Part shown: positions 19,227 to 27,336 of the stretch, piece after piece
Position numbering within the stretch: the first letter of the stretch is position 1
Layout of the letters: the number at the start of each line of letters is the position of its first letter
Source: Rhodococcus sp. 14-2483-1-2
GTDB taxonomy: Bacteria; Actinomycetota; Actinomycetes; Mycobacteriales; Mycobacteriaceae
DNA: 64,000 bases
Direction of reading: 5' to 3'
Assembly (NCBI RefSeq): GCF_002259405.1
Contig: NZ_NPFW01000002.1
Location: 248,001-312,000, forward strand
The notes under the pieces: model-generated
What the model was told of the DNA's origin: nothing
Databases searched by the model: none
Seen by the model: the letters and a program-made list of their open reading frames with translations, nothing else
Program-made: the position numbers and the translations under genes

Positions 19227-20780
19227 ATGACAGATACAGCGCACGGTCCCGCCCAAACGGGAGATCTTGTGGAAGCCGCGGGGCACCCCGTCGGTGGTGG
19301 ACTGATCAAGGACAGCTACGACCCGCGGCTGACCAACGAGGATCTGGCTCCGCTGAAGAAGCAGACCTGGACCTCGTACAACCTGTTCGCCTTCTGGATG
19401 TCGGATGTGCACTCGGTCGGTGGGTACGTGACAGCGGGCAGCCTGTTCGCGCTCGGGTTGGCCAGTTGGCAGGTGCTGATCGCGCTCCTCGTCGGCATCA
19501 CGATCGTCTACTTCTTCTGCAACCTCGTCGCCAAGCCCAGCCAGGTATCGGGGGTTCCGTACCCGGTCATCTGCCGCAGCGTCTTCGGCGTCCTCGGTGC
19601 CAATATTCCGGCCATCATCCGCGGTCTGATCGCGGTGGCCTGGTACGGCATTCAGACATTCCTGGCCTCGGCCGCACTCGATATCGTGCTGATCAAGTTG
19701 TTCCCGTCGCTGGCTCCGTACGCGGTGACTGCGGACTACGGTTTCGTCGGACTCTCCCTGCTCGGCTGGGCGAGCTTCCTGTTCCTCTGGGTTGTCCAGG
19801 CCGCGGTCTTCTGGCGTGGCATGGAGTCCATTCGCAAGTTCATCGACTTCTGCGGCCCTGCGGTCTACGTCGTGATGTTCATGCTGTGCGGCTACCTGAT
19901 CTGGAAAGCCGGCTGGGGCGCGATCGACCTCAACCTCGGCGAGGTCGAGCACACGGGTCTGAGCTCGATCCCGGTGATGCTCGGCGCCATCGCGCTCGTG
20001 GTCTCGTACTTCTCCGGTCCGATGCTCAACTTCGGCGACTTCTCGCGCTACGGCAAGTCCTATGCCGCAGTGAAGAAGGGCAACTTCCTCGGCCTGCCGG
20101 TGAACTTCCTGGTGTTCTCGATTCTCGTCGTCGTCACCGCCTCGCTGACGCTGCCGGTGTTCGGTGAGCTGATCACCGACCCGGTCGAGACCGTCGCCCG
20201 AATCGACAGCACGTTCGCGATCGTCCTCGGTGCCCTGACCTTCACGATCGCCACCATCGGCATCAACATCGTCGCCAACTTCATCTCGCCGGCCTTCGAC
20301 TTCTCCAACGTCAGCCCCCAGAAGATCAGCTGGCGTGCCGGCGGCATGATCGCCGCCATCGGCTCGGTGCTCATCACCCCGTGGAACCTGTACAACAATC
20401 CCGAGGTCATTCACCTGACCCTGGAAACTCTCGGTGCGTTCATCGGACCGTTGTTCGGCATCCTGATCGCCGACTACTACCTCGTCCGCAAGCAGAAAGT
20501 CGTTGTCGACGAACTGTTCTCGATGTCGCCGACCGGGTTGTACTGGTACTCGAAGGGTTACAACCCGGCAGCGGTGTACTCCACAATCGTGGGCGCGCTC
20601 GTAGCCATGTTCACCGTGCTCTTCAACGGGGCAATCGACGGCATGGAGATCGCCGGTATGTCGACGGCCTCGAAGTACAGTTGGTTCATCGGCTGCGGCA
20701 TCGGCTTCGTCATGTACTTCTATCTGGCGACGAAGACCAAGCTCGCTGTCACCGACTTCGACGTTCCAGCCAAGGCATAG
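19227..20780 (+). CDS. NCS1-family permease (allantoin/hydantoin/nucleobase type)
   Basis: A 517-aa integral membrane protein with about twelve hydrophobic helices. The N-terminal stretch (DPRLTNEDLAPLKKQTWTSY, then NLFAFWMSDVHSVGGY) and SGPMLNFGDFSRYGKSYAA are hallmark NCS1 motifs, with the substrate and sodium site expected in those helices. Substrates in the family include allantoin, hydantoins, uracil and cytosine; the racemase encoded 10 nt downstream favours a hydantoin or ureide. Start ATG 19227 is supported by AGGAG at 19217-19221; an in-frame ATG at 19209 lies upstream of that site and is less likely. Confidence 0.9.
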   Translation: MTDTAHGPAQTGDLVEAAGHPVGGGLIKDSYDPRLTNEDLAPLKKQTWTSYNLFAFWMSDVHSVGGYVTAGSLFALGLASWQVLIALLVGITIVYFFCNLVAKPSQVSGVPYPVICRSVFGVLGANIPAIIRGLIAVAWYGIQTFLASAALDIVLIKLFPSLAPYAVTADYGFVGLSLLGWASFLFLWVVQAAVFWRGMESIRKFIDFCGPAVYVVMFMLCGYLIWKAGWGAIDLNLGEVEHTGLSSIPVMLGAIALVVSYFSGPMLNFGDFSRYGKSYAAVKKGNFLGLPVNFLVFSILVVVTASLTLPVFGELITDPVETVARIDSTFAIVLGALTFTIATIGINIVANFISPAFDFSNVSPQKISWRAGGMIAAIGSVLITPWNLYNNPEVIHLTLETLGAFIGPLFGILIADYYLVRKQKVVVDELFSMSPTGLYWYSKGYNPAAVYSTIVGALVAMFTVLFNGAIDGMEIAGMSTASKYSWFIGCGIGFVMYFYLATKTKLAVTDFDVPAKA

Positions 20781-20790
20781 GATTTCGTAC

Positions 20791-21522
20791 GTGCTCATCA
20801 AGGTCATCAATCCGAACACCACCGGTTCGATGACCGCAACGATCGGTGATTGTGCCCGGGCCGTAGTAGGCCCGGGCACCGTCATCGATGCGGTCAGTCC
20901 CTCGATGGGGCCGGTATCCATCGAAAGTCACGTCGACGAAGCCCTCAGTGTCCCCGGCATTCTCGCCGAGATCGCCAGTGGCGAGGCCGCGGGGGTCGAC
21001 GGTTACGTCATCGCCTGCTTCGGCGATCCCGGCATCGACGCGGCCCGCGAATCCGCGTCCGGACCGGTCATCGGTATCGCGGAAGCGGCAATGCACGCCG
21101 CGAGTTTCCTGGGCCGCGGTTTCAGTGTCGTCACCACCCTCGGCCGCACCGTCGGCCGGGCACAGGATCTGGCGCATCACTACGGCTTCGGCCGCCATTG
21201 CCTCGGTATCCATGCGTGCGACATGCCGGTCCTCGATCTCGAGACCGACCCCGACGCCCGCAAGATCGTCACCGAGGCGTGCCGCGTCGCCGTCGAGACG
21301 GACGGCAGCGATGCCGTCGTGCTCGGCTGCGCAGGCATGGCCGATCTGTGCCAACACATTTCGGCCGAGATCGGAGTACCCGTCGTCGACGGGGTTGCCG
21401 CGGGAACACTGTTCGTGCAGTCCCTCGTAACCCTCGGACTGCGGACCGGAAAGCGCGGCGAATTCGCCGTCCCACCGCCCAAGCTCTACACGGGGATGCT
21501 CGAGGGATTCAGTAGGCCCTGA
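20791..21522 (+). CDS. Asp/Glu/hydantoin racemase family protein
   Basis: A 243-aa enzyme of the hydantoin racemase fold starting at GTG 20791, 10 nt after the permease stop. The N-terminus LIKVINPNTTGSMT is diagnostic, and the two catalytic cysteines lie in IACFGDPG and VVLGCAGMADL, so a two-base racemisation mechanism is preserved. It would racemise a 5-substituted hydantoin or act on a related ureide such as allantoin. No hydantoinase, carbamoylase or allantoinase is encoded nearby, so the pathway is incomplete in this window. Its stop lies 3 nt from the convergent small membrane protein gene. Confidence 0.87.
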   Translation: MLIKVINPNTTGSMTATIGDCARAVVGPGTVIDAVSPSMGPVSIESHVDEALSVPGILAEIASGEAAGVDGYVIACFGDPGIDAARESASGPVIGIAEAAMHAASFLGRGFSVVTTLGRTVGRAQDLAHHYGFGRHCLGIHACDMPVLDLETDPDARKIVTEACRVAVETDGSDAVVLGCAGMADLCQHISAEIGVPVVDGVAAGTLFVQSLVTLGLRTGKRGEFAVPPPKLYTGMLEGFSRP

Positions 21523-21525
21523 GTG

Positions 21526-21720
21526 TTACCTGGACCGACCGAGCTTGGCGACGGTGTAGCCGATTGCTGCGCCGGCAACCAGTACGCCGACGAGCAGCAG
21601 TACGACCTGCAGGGTCGTGGACATCGAGTCGTCGAACAACCCGACGTAGATCACGACGCAGGACGCCACGAGTGCGACGAGAGCAGACGTCGTAATGCTC
21701 CTCGGCACCTTGTCGGTCAT
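21526..21720 (-). CDS. Small two-helix membrane protein, unknown function
   Basis: A 64-residue frame, with two hydrophobic segments of about 20 residues (SALVALVASCVVIYVGLF and TLQVVLLLVGVLVAGAAIGY) separated by a short polar turn, and basic ends. This fits a hairpin membrane protein. It lies 26 nt downstream of the large WD40 gene on the same strand, so it may be cotranscribed with it. I do not recognise a family. Coding status rests on the hydrophobic pattern and on the tight fit between neighbours. Confidence 0.5.
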   Translation of the reverse strand: MTDKVPRSITTSALVALVASCVVIYVGLFDDSMSTTLQVVLLLVGVLVAGAAIGYTVAKLGRSR

Positions 21721-21746
21721 TGCGCAAGTACACCATCCCCACTCGG

Positions 21747-24700
21747 TCAGCTGCTACACAACTCTCGGTGAGGAACGCCAGGGAGGTACTGGGCCCATTC
21801 GGCCTCCGTGACCACCGATCCTCCTGATCCGCACAGGCGAGTGCGTACGTCCTCCGGCTCGGTCCGCCACATTCGGACGTCGCGGGCCGTGCCACCGCCC
21901 AACACCACCTGCCCGTCCGCGGCGAACACCGCATCGTTGACGCGCCGGCCGTAGGCCGTGAGCGCGGCATACTGCTCGGGTGCGGTGCGGTCCCCCACGT
22001 TCCACAACCACAGCGTCGAGCCCCCGTCGCCGGCAGCCAGGCGTGCACCGGCCCGGTCGAACGAGAGGGAGTAGATCGGGCTGGACGGCCCGACGATGCG
22101 CGACAGGTGCTGCGGCTCGGCAGAGTTCTCCATGTCCCACAGTCGAATCGAGCGATCCGCACTGCCTGCGGCAAGAGTTCGCCCATCCGGTGAGATGGCC
22201 ACGGCCTGGACGCTACTTCCGAACCCGCCGAGCACGGCCGTCCGGCGCGGCTCGGTCGGGTCGCCGACATCCCACAGTTCGACCACGCCCCCGACACTGG
22301 CGATGGCGAGTACCGAACCGTCGGGCGACAGCGCCATACCCGCGGGGTAGTTCCCCGCCTCCAGGGTCGACAACGCTCGTGGGGTTGCGGGTTCGGCCAG
22401 CGACCACAACGACACATCGCTCGAGTTCTGGCCGGACGCGACCAGCAGGGTGCCGGTGCGGTCGAAAACCAACACTGCGGTCAAGCTGGTGGTTGCCGTC
22501 CGAACGGTGCCGAGGGCCACCGGATCGGCGAGATCGGTTGTGTCCCAGAGCTGGAATCCGCCTGTCGTCGTGCCGACCGCAGCACGGGTGCCGTCGACGG
22601 CGAGCGCCACCGCACCCGTCTGCTCCATACCGTCACCGACCACCAACGGTTCCGATGCCACCGGATGTTCCACATCCGAGACGTCCCAAAGAGTCGTGGC
22701 AGGGGCTCGGCTACCGGCTCCGACGAGGAGACGAGTCCCCGACGCTCCGATGGGATTCTGGTAGATCGTGTCACCGGCGTCGGCAAGGGCCGGTCCGGGG
22801 AGTGGCCAGATCCGGGTGATTCCATCGCCACTGGCGGTGACGATCGACGAGAGATCAGGCGCGAACGCGAGCGAGGTCACCTCGATCGGGCCGGGCAGCG
22901 TCCGCTGCAGCGTTCCCGATGCGGCGTCCCACACCTTCGAGGAATTGTCCGAACTCGCTGCAGCGATCAACACCCCGTCTCCGCTGAACGCCACATCGTT
23001 GACGTAACTGGTGAATCCCGTCAACGCCGGTAGTGGAGACAGCCGACCGCCGTCGACCGCCCAGCGCAGAACCTCGCGACCGGTGGTACCCGCGATCAAC
23101 GTGCTGCCGTCGGGAGAGAAGGCCAGCTGTAGCGCGGTGTAGGTCGACCCGTCCGAGGGGACGTCGATCAGCGGAACGACAGGGGCTGCTGGAGACGCGG
23201 TCAGTCGGGTCGCGTCCCACAACCGCATCGCGCGACCGGGACCGACCGTCACCAGGTACCGACCGTCGGGACTGAATTCCGTCGCTGTCGGCGATCCGGG
23301 CTGAGTCACTTCGGCCATTGCGACCGGCCGAGCGGGCTCGAAGACGTCGAGGAGCGGCATCGTCTCGTCCTGGGTACCGACGAGAAGCAAGCGGCCATCG
23401 GGAGAGTAGGACAGGCTCCGGACCTCGTTGATATCGTTGCGCGACAACATAATCGGTTCTACCGGGTCCGACACGTCCCACAGTTCGACGCCGTAGAACC
23501 CACCCACGGCGAGAACGCCACCGCGCGGATCGAACGCCAACGCCGACACGTCACGGGAGACGATTTCGCCGAGCTGTGCGTGTCCTTCCGCGAGGGACCA
23601 CATCCGCACATGTCCGTCGGAACCGGCTGTTGTCACGATGCTTCCGCGAGGGTCGACCGCGGTCACCGCCTCGCCCTCCACCCCGAGCAGCCGCACCGGA
23701 GTGTGGATCGCGGACGAATCGAGCAATGCCGATCGCGCCTCCGACGTTCGGTCCACCTCGTACGACGCCAACGCGAAGTAGGCCGCGAGACCGGGATCTT
23801 GGCTCCTCAATTGCTGTGCGACACCGGCGATCTGACGGGAGACGGCCTCCGCCTCGGCGTGTTCGGCGTCGACCCGCCGACTGTTGGCGTCCGATCGGGC
23901 AACGAACGCGGTCACCGCCAGTGTCACGGCCAGCACGGTCAGAAACGCGAGCGCTCCGACAAGCGTCTCGAGGGTGCGTCGACGACGGCGATCGCTTCGG
24001 GTCTGGTGCTCGATCCTGTCGGCGCTCGCTTCTAGGTAGTGCCTCTCCACGGAATTGAGGTCTCGCCGACGCACCGGCCCGATGGATTCTTGCACGAGTA
24101 GCAGCCTCGATGCGGACAACAGCGAGCCGTCGTCGCGGTCGTTGTTCTCCCACAGTTCCGCCGCCTGGGTGAGCCGGCGGTGTTCGACGAGCCACTGCCG
24201 ATCGTCGTCGAGCCACTCACCGAGCCGCGGCCACGCCGTGAGCAACGCCTCGTGGGTCACCTGGACGGTCTCTTCCTCGACGGTCAGCAGTCTGCGCGCG
24301 GCGAACCGTTCGACGACGACGTCGACGTCGGTCACCGCGTCTGCGTTCTCGTCTCCCTGGAACAGCTCGACACGATCCACGCGGCGACGAGTGACGACGT
24401 CGTCCTCGAGATTGACCAGCCGCATGAAGATGCGTCGTGCTTCGCGCTGCTGTTCGGCGGTCAGGGCCACGAACACTTCCTCGGCGCTCTGCCCCACTGC
24501 GCCGCCGATCCCACCGGTTTCGAGATAGTCCGCGACGGTCAGCGTGCTGCCTCTCGACGCCTGCCACGTGGTCAGCAGAGCGTGGGACAGCAACGGCAGA
24601 GCACCCGAGTCGTGGGCGAACTGCGATCCGCGCGGACCCAATTCGCCGACCAAGACCTGCACGAGAGCACCCTCGACGGTGACACCCGCCTTCGCGGCAG

Positions 24701-25520
24701 GCGAGACGATGACCTCCCGCAGTTGTGGCTCGGTGAGACGCCCGACAACAACCGGGTTGTCGGACAGTCCAACAAGCAGCGCGTCCTCGGACGCGGCGTC
24801 CTGATAGAAATCCGCCCGCAGTCCGACCACGAGAACCGACCCCGCGCTCGGCAACGCCGATGCCACACGGAGAAAGTTCTCGCGCTCAGGCGATGTCGCC
24901 AGTGTCCACAGCTCCTCGGCCTGATCGAGGACGAGAACCGAACCCGGCACGAACGATCCCATTCGCTCGGGGAAGGCACGGATATCGCCGACGCCGGAAT
25001 GGACGTCCGAACCAGGGAACCTCGATGCCAGACCTGCACGCAGGAGCGAGGACTTACCCGAGCCCGAAGCACCGACGACGAAGACAATGCCTCCACCGGA
25101 GTCGAGGGCGCGACGGACGCGAGTGCCCAGGCGCTCGATGAGATCGTCACGTCCGAAGAACCACTCGGCGTCGGCTGACTCGAACGCTGCAAGGCCCTTG
25201 TACGGGGGGTCGCCCTTCACCGGATCGACGGCGCGTCTGCCCGGAATGGACCGCACCCGGGACACCGCATCCCACCACAGTGCGCGCTCGTCCTCGGCGT
25301 CGACGCCGCATGCGATGAGTACGGCGGCGAACATCTCGGCGCTGGCTTTGGTCGGAACGTGGTGGCCGGAGAACCAGCCGCTGATGGTGCCGTGCAAACC
25401 ACCGGAACGCTCGACGACCTCTCGGACCGTTGCGCCCGCCTCGACCCTGACCGCACGCAGTGCGGCCGCGAATTCGGTGCGGTCCGAGATCGACGAGGGA
25501 TCCGGGCGGTCGGGGATCAT
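21747..25520 (-). CDS. HTH - nSTAND P-loop NTPase - WD40 repeat protein
   Basis: A 1257-aa multidomain protein. Residues ~12-75 resemble an XRE-type helix-turn-helix (TVREVVERSGGLHGTISGWF). Residues ~106-400 are an nSTAND-type NTPase with Walker A GASGSGKSS at 150-158 and Walker B VLVLDQAEEL, preceded by the typical YKGLAAFESADAEWFFGRDD. A single transmembrane helix follows around residue 520 (LVGALAFLTVLAVTLAVTAF), then a coiled segment and roughly 600 residues of WD40 repeats (recurring FSPDG/SPDGRTLA...LWD), probably two propellers. STAND proteins act as ligand-triggered switches in signalling or defence. The trigger and output are unknown. It is divergent from a LuxR-type gene across a palindrome-bearing spacer. 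Confidence 0.85.
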   Translation of the reverse strand: MIPDRPDPSSISDRTEFAAALRAVRVEAGATVREVVERSGGLHGTISGWFSGHHVPTKASAEMFAAVLIACGVDAEDERALWWDAVSRVRSIPGRRAVDPVKGDPPYKGLAAFESADAEWFFGRDDLIERLGTRVRRALDSGGGIVFVVGASGSGKSSLLRAGLASRFPGSDVHSGVGDIRAFPERMGSFVPGSVLVLDQAEELWTLATSPERENFLRVASALPSAGSVLVVGLRADFYQDAASEDALLVGLSDNPVVVGRLTEPQLREVIVSPAAKAGVTVEGALVQVLVGELGPRGSQFAHDSGALPLLSHALLTTWQASRGSTLTVADYLETGGIGGAVGQSAEEVFVALTAEQQREARRIFMRLVNLEDDVVTRRRVDRVELFQGDENADAVTDVDVVVERFAARRLLTVEEETVQVTHEALLTAWPRLGEWLDDDRQWLVEHRRLTQAAELWENNDRDDGSLLSASRLLLVQESIGPVRRRDLNSVERHYLEASADRIEHQTRSDRRRRRTLETLVGALAFLTVLAVTLAVTAFVARSDANSRRVDAEHAEAEAVSRQIAGVAQQLRSQDPGLAAYFALASYEVDRTSEARSALLDSSAIHTPVRLLGVEGEAVTAVDPRGSIVTTAGSDGHVRMWSLAEGHAQLGEIVSRDVSALAFDPRGGVLAVGGFYGVELWDVSDPVEPIMLSRNDINEVRSLSYSPDGRLLLVGTQDETMPLLDVFEPARPVAMAEVTQPGSPTATEFSPDGRYLVTVGPGRAMRLWDATRLTASPAAPVVPLIDVPSDGSTYTALQLAFSPDGSTLIAGTTGREVLRWAVDGGRLSPLPALTGFTSYVNDVAFSGDGVLIAAASSDNSSKVWDAASGTLQRTLPGPIEVTSLAFAPDLSSIVTASGDGITRIWPLPGPALADAGDTIYQNPIGASGTRLLVGAGSRAPATTLWDVSDVEHPVASEPLVVGDGMEQTGAVALAVDGTRAAVGTTTGGFQLWDTTDLADPVALGTVRTATTSLTAVLVFDRTGTLLVASGQNSSDVSLWSLAEPATPRALSTLEAGNYPAGMALSPDGSVLAIASVGGVVELWDVGDPTEPRRTAVLGGFGSSVQAVAISPDGRTLAAGSADRSIRLWDMENSAEPQHLSRIVGPSSPIYSLSFDRAGARLAAGDGGSTLWLWNVGDRTAPEQYAALTAYGRRVNDAVFAADGQVVLGGGTARDVRMWRTEPEDVRTRLCGSGGSVVTEAEWAQYLPGVPHRELCSS

Positions 25521-25583
25521 GAGCGCAAACTATAGGACTGGAAAGTCGTCGACAGCGGCACTCATTCGTCACGCTGAGCAGGA

Positions 25584-25605
25584 CAAACACCAAATTGAGT
25601 GTTTG
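25584..25605. promoter_or_regulatory. Inverted repeat in the divergent WD40/LuxR spacer
   Basis: CAAACAC (25584-25590) and GTGTTTG (25599-25605) are perfect 7-bp arms with an 8-nt AT-rich spacer. The site lies between the starts of the WD40 protein (25520, leftward) and the LuxR-type protein (rightward), where an operator controlling one or both would be expected. No assignable binding protein. Confidence 0.45.
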
Positions 25606-25626
25606 AATGACGCACGTACGGCGTCC

Positions 25627-26070
25627 ATGGCCGTCCGTATTGACCTTGTACGGACTTGCTCGTCCGGCTGGTTCCGCCACGAACTCCCGTCGACGATGGA
25701 CGGTGTGGTCGGGGGTAGGCGCAGACTGGAGGGGGAAATTCTCGTGCTCGAACGAACGCTGGCATCGGCAGTGCATCATCCGTTCCGAAGGCCTGCACCG
25801 CGGGGACCTGATGCACTCCCCACACCGCTCGACCCTCGTCTCCGCAAGCCTGCGCTCAGCGCCCGCGAAATCGAGGTCATGCTCGCCTGGTTCGCCTCCG
25901 ACTCGAAGACGGTCGCAGCTCGGTCCGTCTACATTTCGGTGGGCACGATCAACACGCACATCACCCGAGTTCGACAGAAGTACGCCGCTGTGGGCCGCAG
26001 CGCGCCGACGAAGGCCGCCCTTTTCGCACGTGCGCTCCAGGACGGTCACACTCACCTGTCCGAGTGGTGA
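25627..26070 (+). CDS. LuxR-type helix-turn-helix protein
   Basis: A protein of about 147 aa if ATG 25627 is used; ATG 25696 (124 aa) is the alternative and neither has a strong ribosome site. The C-terminal ~65 residues are a GerE/LuxR DNA-binding domain: LSAREIEVMLAWFASDSKTV, SVYISVGTINTHITRVRQKY and GRSAPTKAALFARA. The N-terminal part is short, basic and shows no receiver or autoinducer domain. It may regulate the divergent WD40 gene. It is convergent with the second mftD copy, 82 nt away; that gap contains only a weak CTCGC/GCGAG stem (26086-26105). Confidence 0.7.
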   Translation: MAVRIDLVRTCSSGWFRHELPSTMDGVVGGRRRLEGEILVLERTLASAVHHPFRRPAPRGPDALPTPLDPRLRKPALSAREIEVMLAWFASDSKTVAARSVYISVGTINTHITRVRQKYAAVGRSAPTKAALFARALQDGHTHLSEW

Positions 26071-26152
26071 GTCTCGATCCGTAACCTCGCAGTCGGACCG
26101 GCGAGTCGATTCAGCCCCTCGATTCTGGATCCCGGACTCGGATCGGCGTCGG

Positions 26153-27328
26153 CTATCCCAGACCGGGGCGCTGATTCGACCGTTCGAAGTCAGGCGGCAC
26201 AACCACATCGGACGGTGACAGGTCGTGCACCGAATCACGTCCGAGACCGAGGACCGCGGAGTCCAGGCCGCCGCGCAGGATGTCGAGCACGTTCTCGACC
26301 CCGGCCTGACCGTTCGCGGCCAGACCCCACAGGTACGCGCGTCCGATCAGGACAGCTCGCGCACCGAGCGCCAGTGCTTTCGCGACATCACTTCCCCGCC
26401 GGATACCGCCGTCGAGGGTGATCTCGACCTGATCCCCCACTGCCCCGACGATGGACGGCAACACCCGAATCGACGCCGGGGAACCGTCGAGATTGTTGCC
26501 GCCGTGATTGGACACCGACATCGCGGTGACGCCTGCGTCCACGGCCCGCAGCGCGTCGTCGACCCGCGAGATGCCCTTGAGCATGAACGGCCCGTCCCAC
26601 TGCTCGCGTAGCCACGCGATGTCCTCCCACGTGGGCAGCGGGGTGGACTTCCACTCCCGATACGCAGCGAAGAACGTCGGCGCCGGCCCACCGGGCGGGG
26701 CAAGATTGGGTGCGGTCAGGTCAGGGATCGTGCCCGACCGCACCCATTGCGTCAGCCACCGCGGCCGCGACAGAGCTTCCGGCGCGAACCGCAGCATCGC
26801 CCTGGCATCGAGGCGTTCCGGAATCACCGGGCTACCCCAGTCACGGCCCTCCGAGAACGACCAGTCCATCGTCAGAATCAGCCCGACCGCACCCGCGGCA
26901 CGTGCACGATGAAGCATGTGCAGCAACAACTCCCGCGAACCCACCCAATGCACCTGAAAGAACGTCTGCGGATTCGCGGCGACGACGTCCTCGATCGGTT
27001 TGCTCGCGAACAACGACAATCCCATCGACAGACCTCGCGCCGCTGCCGCTCTCGCCACAGCGACCTCACCGTCCGGGTGGACCACCTGCACACCCGTCGG
27101 CGAGATCATCGCGGGAAACGAAAGAGCCTGTCCCATCAGTGTTGTCGACAGATTGCGCGTGTCCGACAACCCCGCCACGTGTGGGGCGAACCCGAGTTCA
27201 CCGAACGCCGCTGTGTTGTCTGCCGCGGTCAGACCGCGTTCGGACCCCGCCACCAACGCTGCGTACACGGACTTCGGTAGACGCCTCGCCGCTCGCCGCT
27301 GCGCTTCGGCAACGGTCTCGAACCACAC
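26153..27328 (-). CDS. mftD: Second MftD-like FMN dehydrogenase (tandem paralogue)
   Basis: A 391-aa homologue of the adjacent MftD, about three-quarters identical by eye over the full length. The FMN/active-site motif VSNHGGNNLDGSPASIR, the LDGGIRRGSDVAKALALGA barrel end and the N-terminal WFETVAEAQRRAARRLPKSV are all kept, so it is not a decayed copy. It begins at GTG 27328, 8 nt after the mftD stop, and no ATG lies near. Differences cluster around LSMGLSLFASKPIEDVV and QWVRSGTIPDLTAPN, near the barrel mouth, which could alter substrate choice. It closes the mftABCD group. It may perform the same premycofactocin step or act on a variant intermediate. Confidence 0.88.
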   Translation of the reverse strand: MWFETVAEAQRRAARRLPKSVYAALVAGSERGLTAADNTAAFGELGFAPHVAGLSDTRNLSTTLMGQALSFPAMISPTGVQVVHPDGEVAVARAAAARGLSMGLSLFASKPIEDVVAANPQTFFQVHWVGSRELLLHMLHRARAAGAVGLILTMDWSFSEGRDWGSPVIPERLDARAMLRFAPEALSRPRWLTQWVRSGTIPDLTAPNLAPPGGPAPTFFAAYREWKSTPLPTWEDIAWLREQWDGPFMLKGISRVDDALRAVDAGVTAMSVSNHGGNNLDGSPASIRVLPSIVGAVGDQVEITLDGGIRRGSDVAKALALGARAVLIGRAYLWGLAANGQAGVENVLDILRGGLDSAVLGLGRDSVHDLSPSDVVVPPDFERSNQRPGLG

Positions 27329-27336
27329 GCGCTCGC

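Noticed and set aside
19215..20921. A 568-codon open frame on the minus strand opposite the NCS1 permease
   Set aside because: Strongly acidic repetitive translation antisense to a clear membrane protein; no start site or motif.
26086..26105. CTCGC/GCGAG stem between the convergent LuxR-type and second mftD genes as a terminator
   Set aside because: Only 5 bp with a 10-nt loop; too weak to call in this GC-rich sequence.
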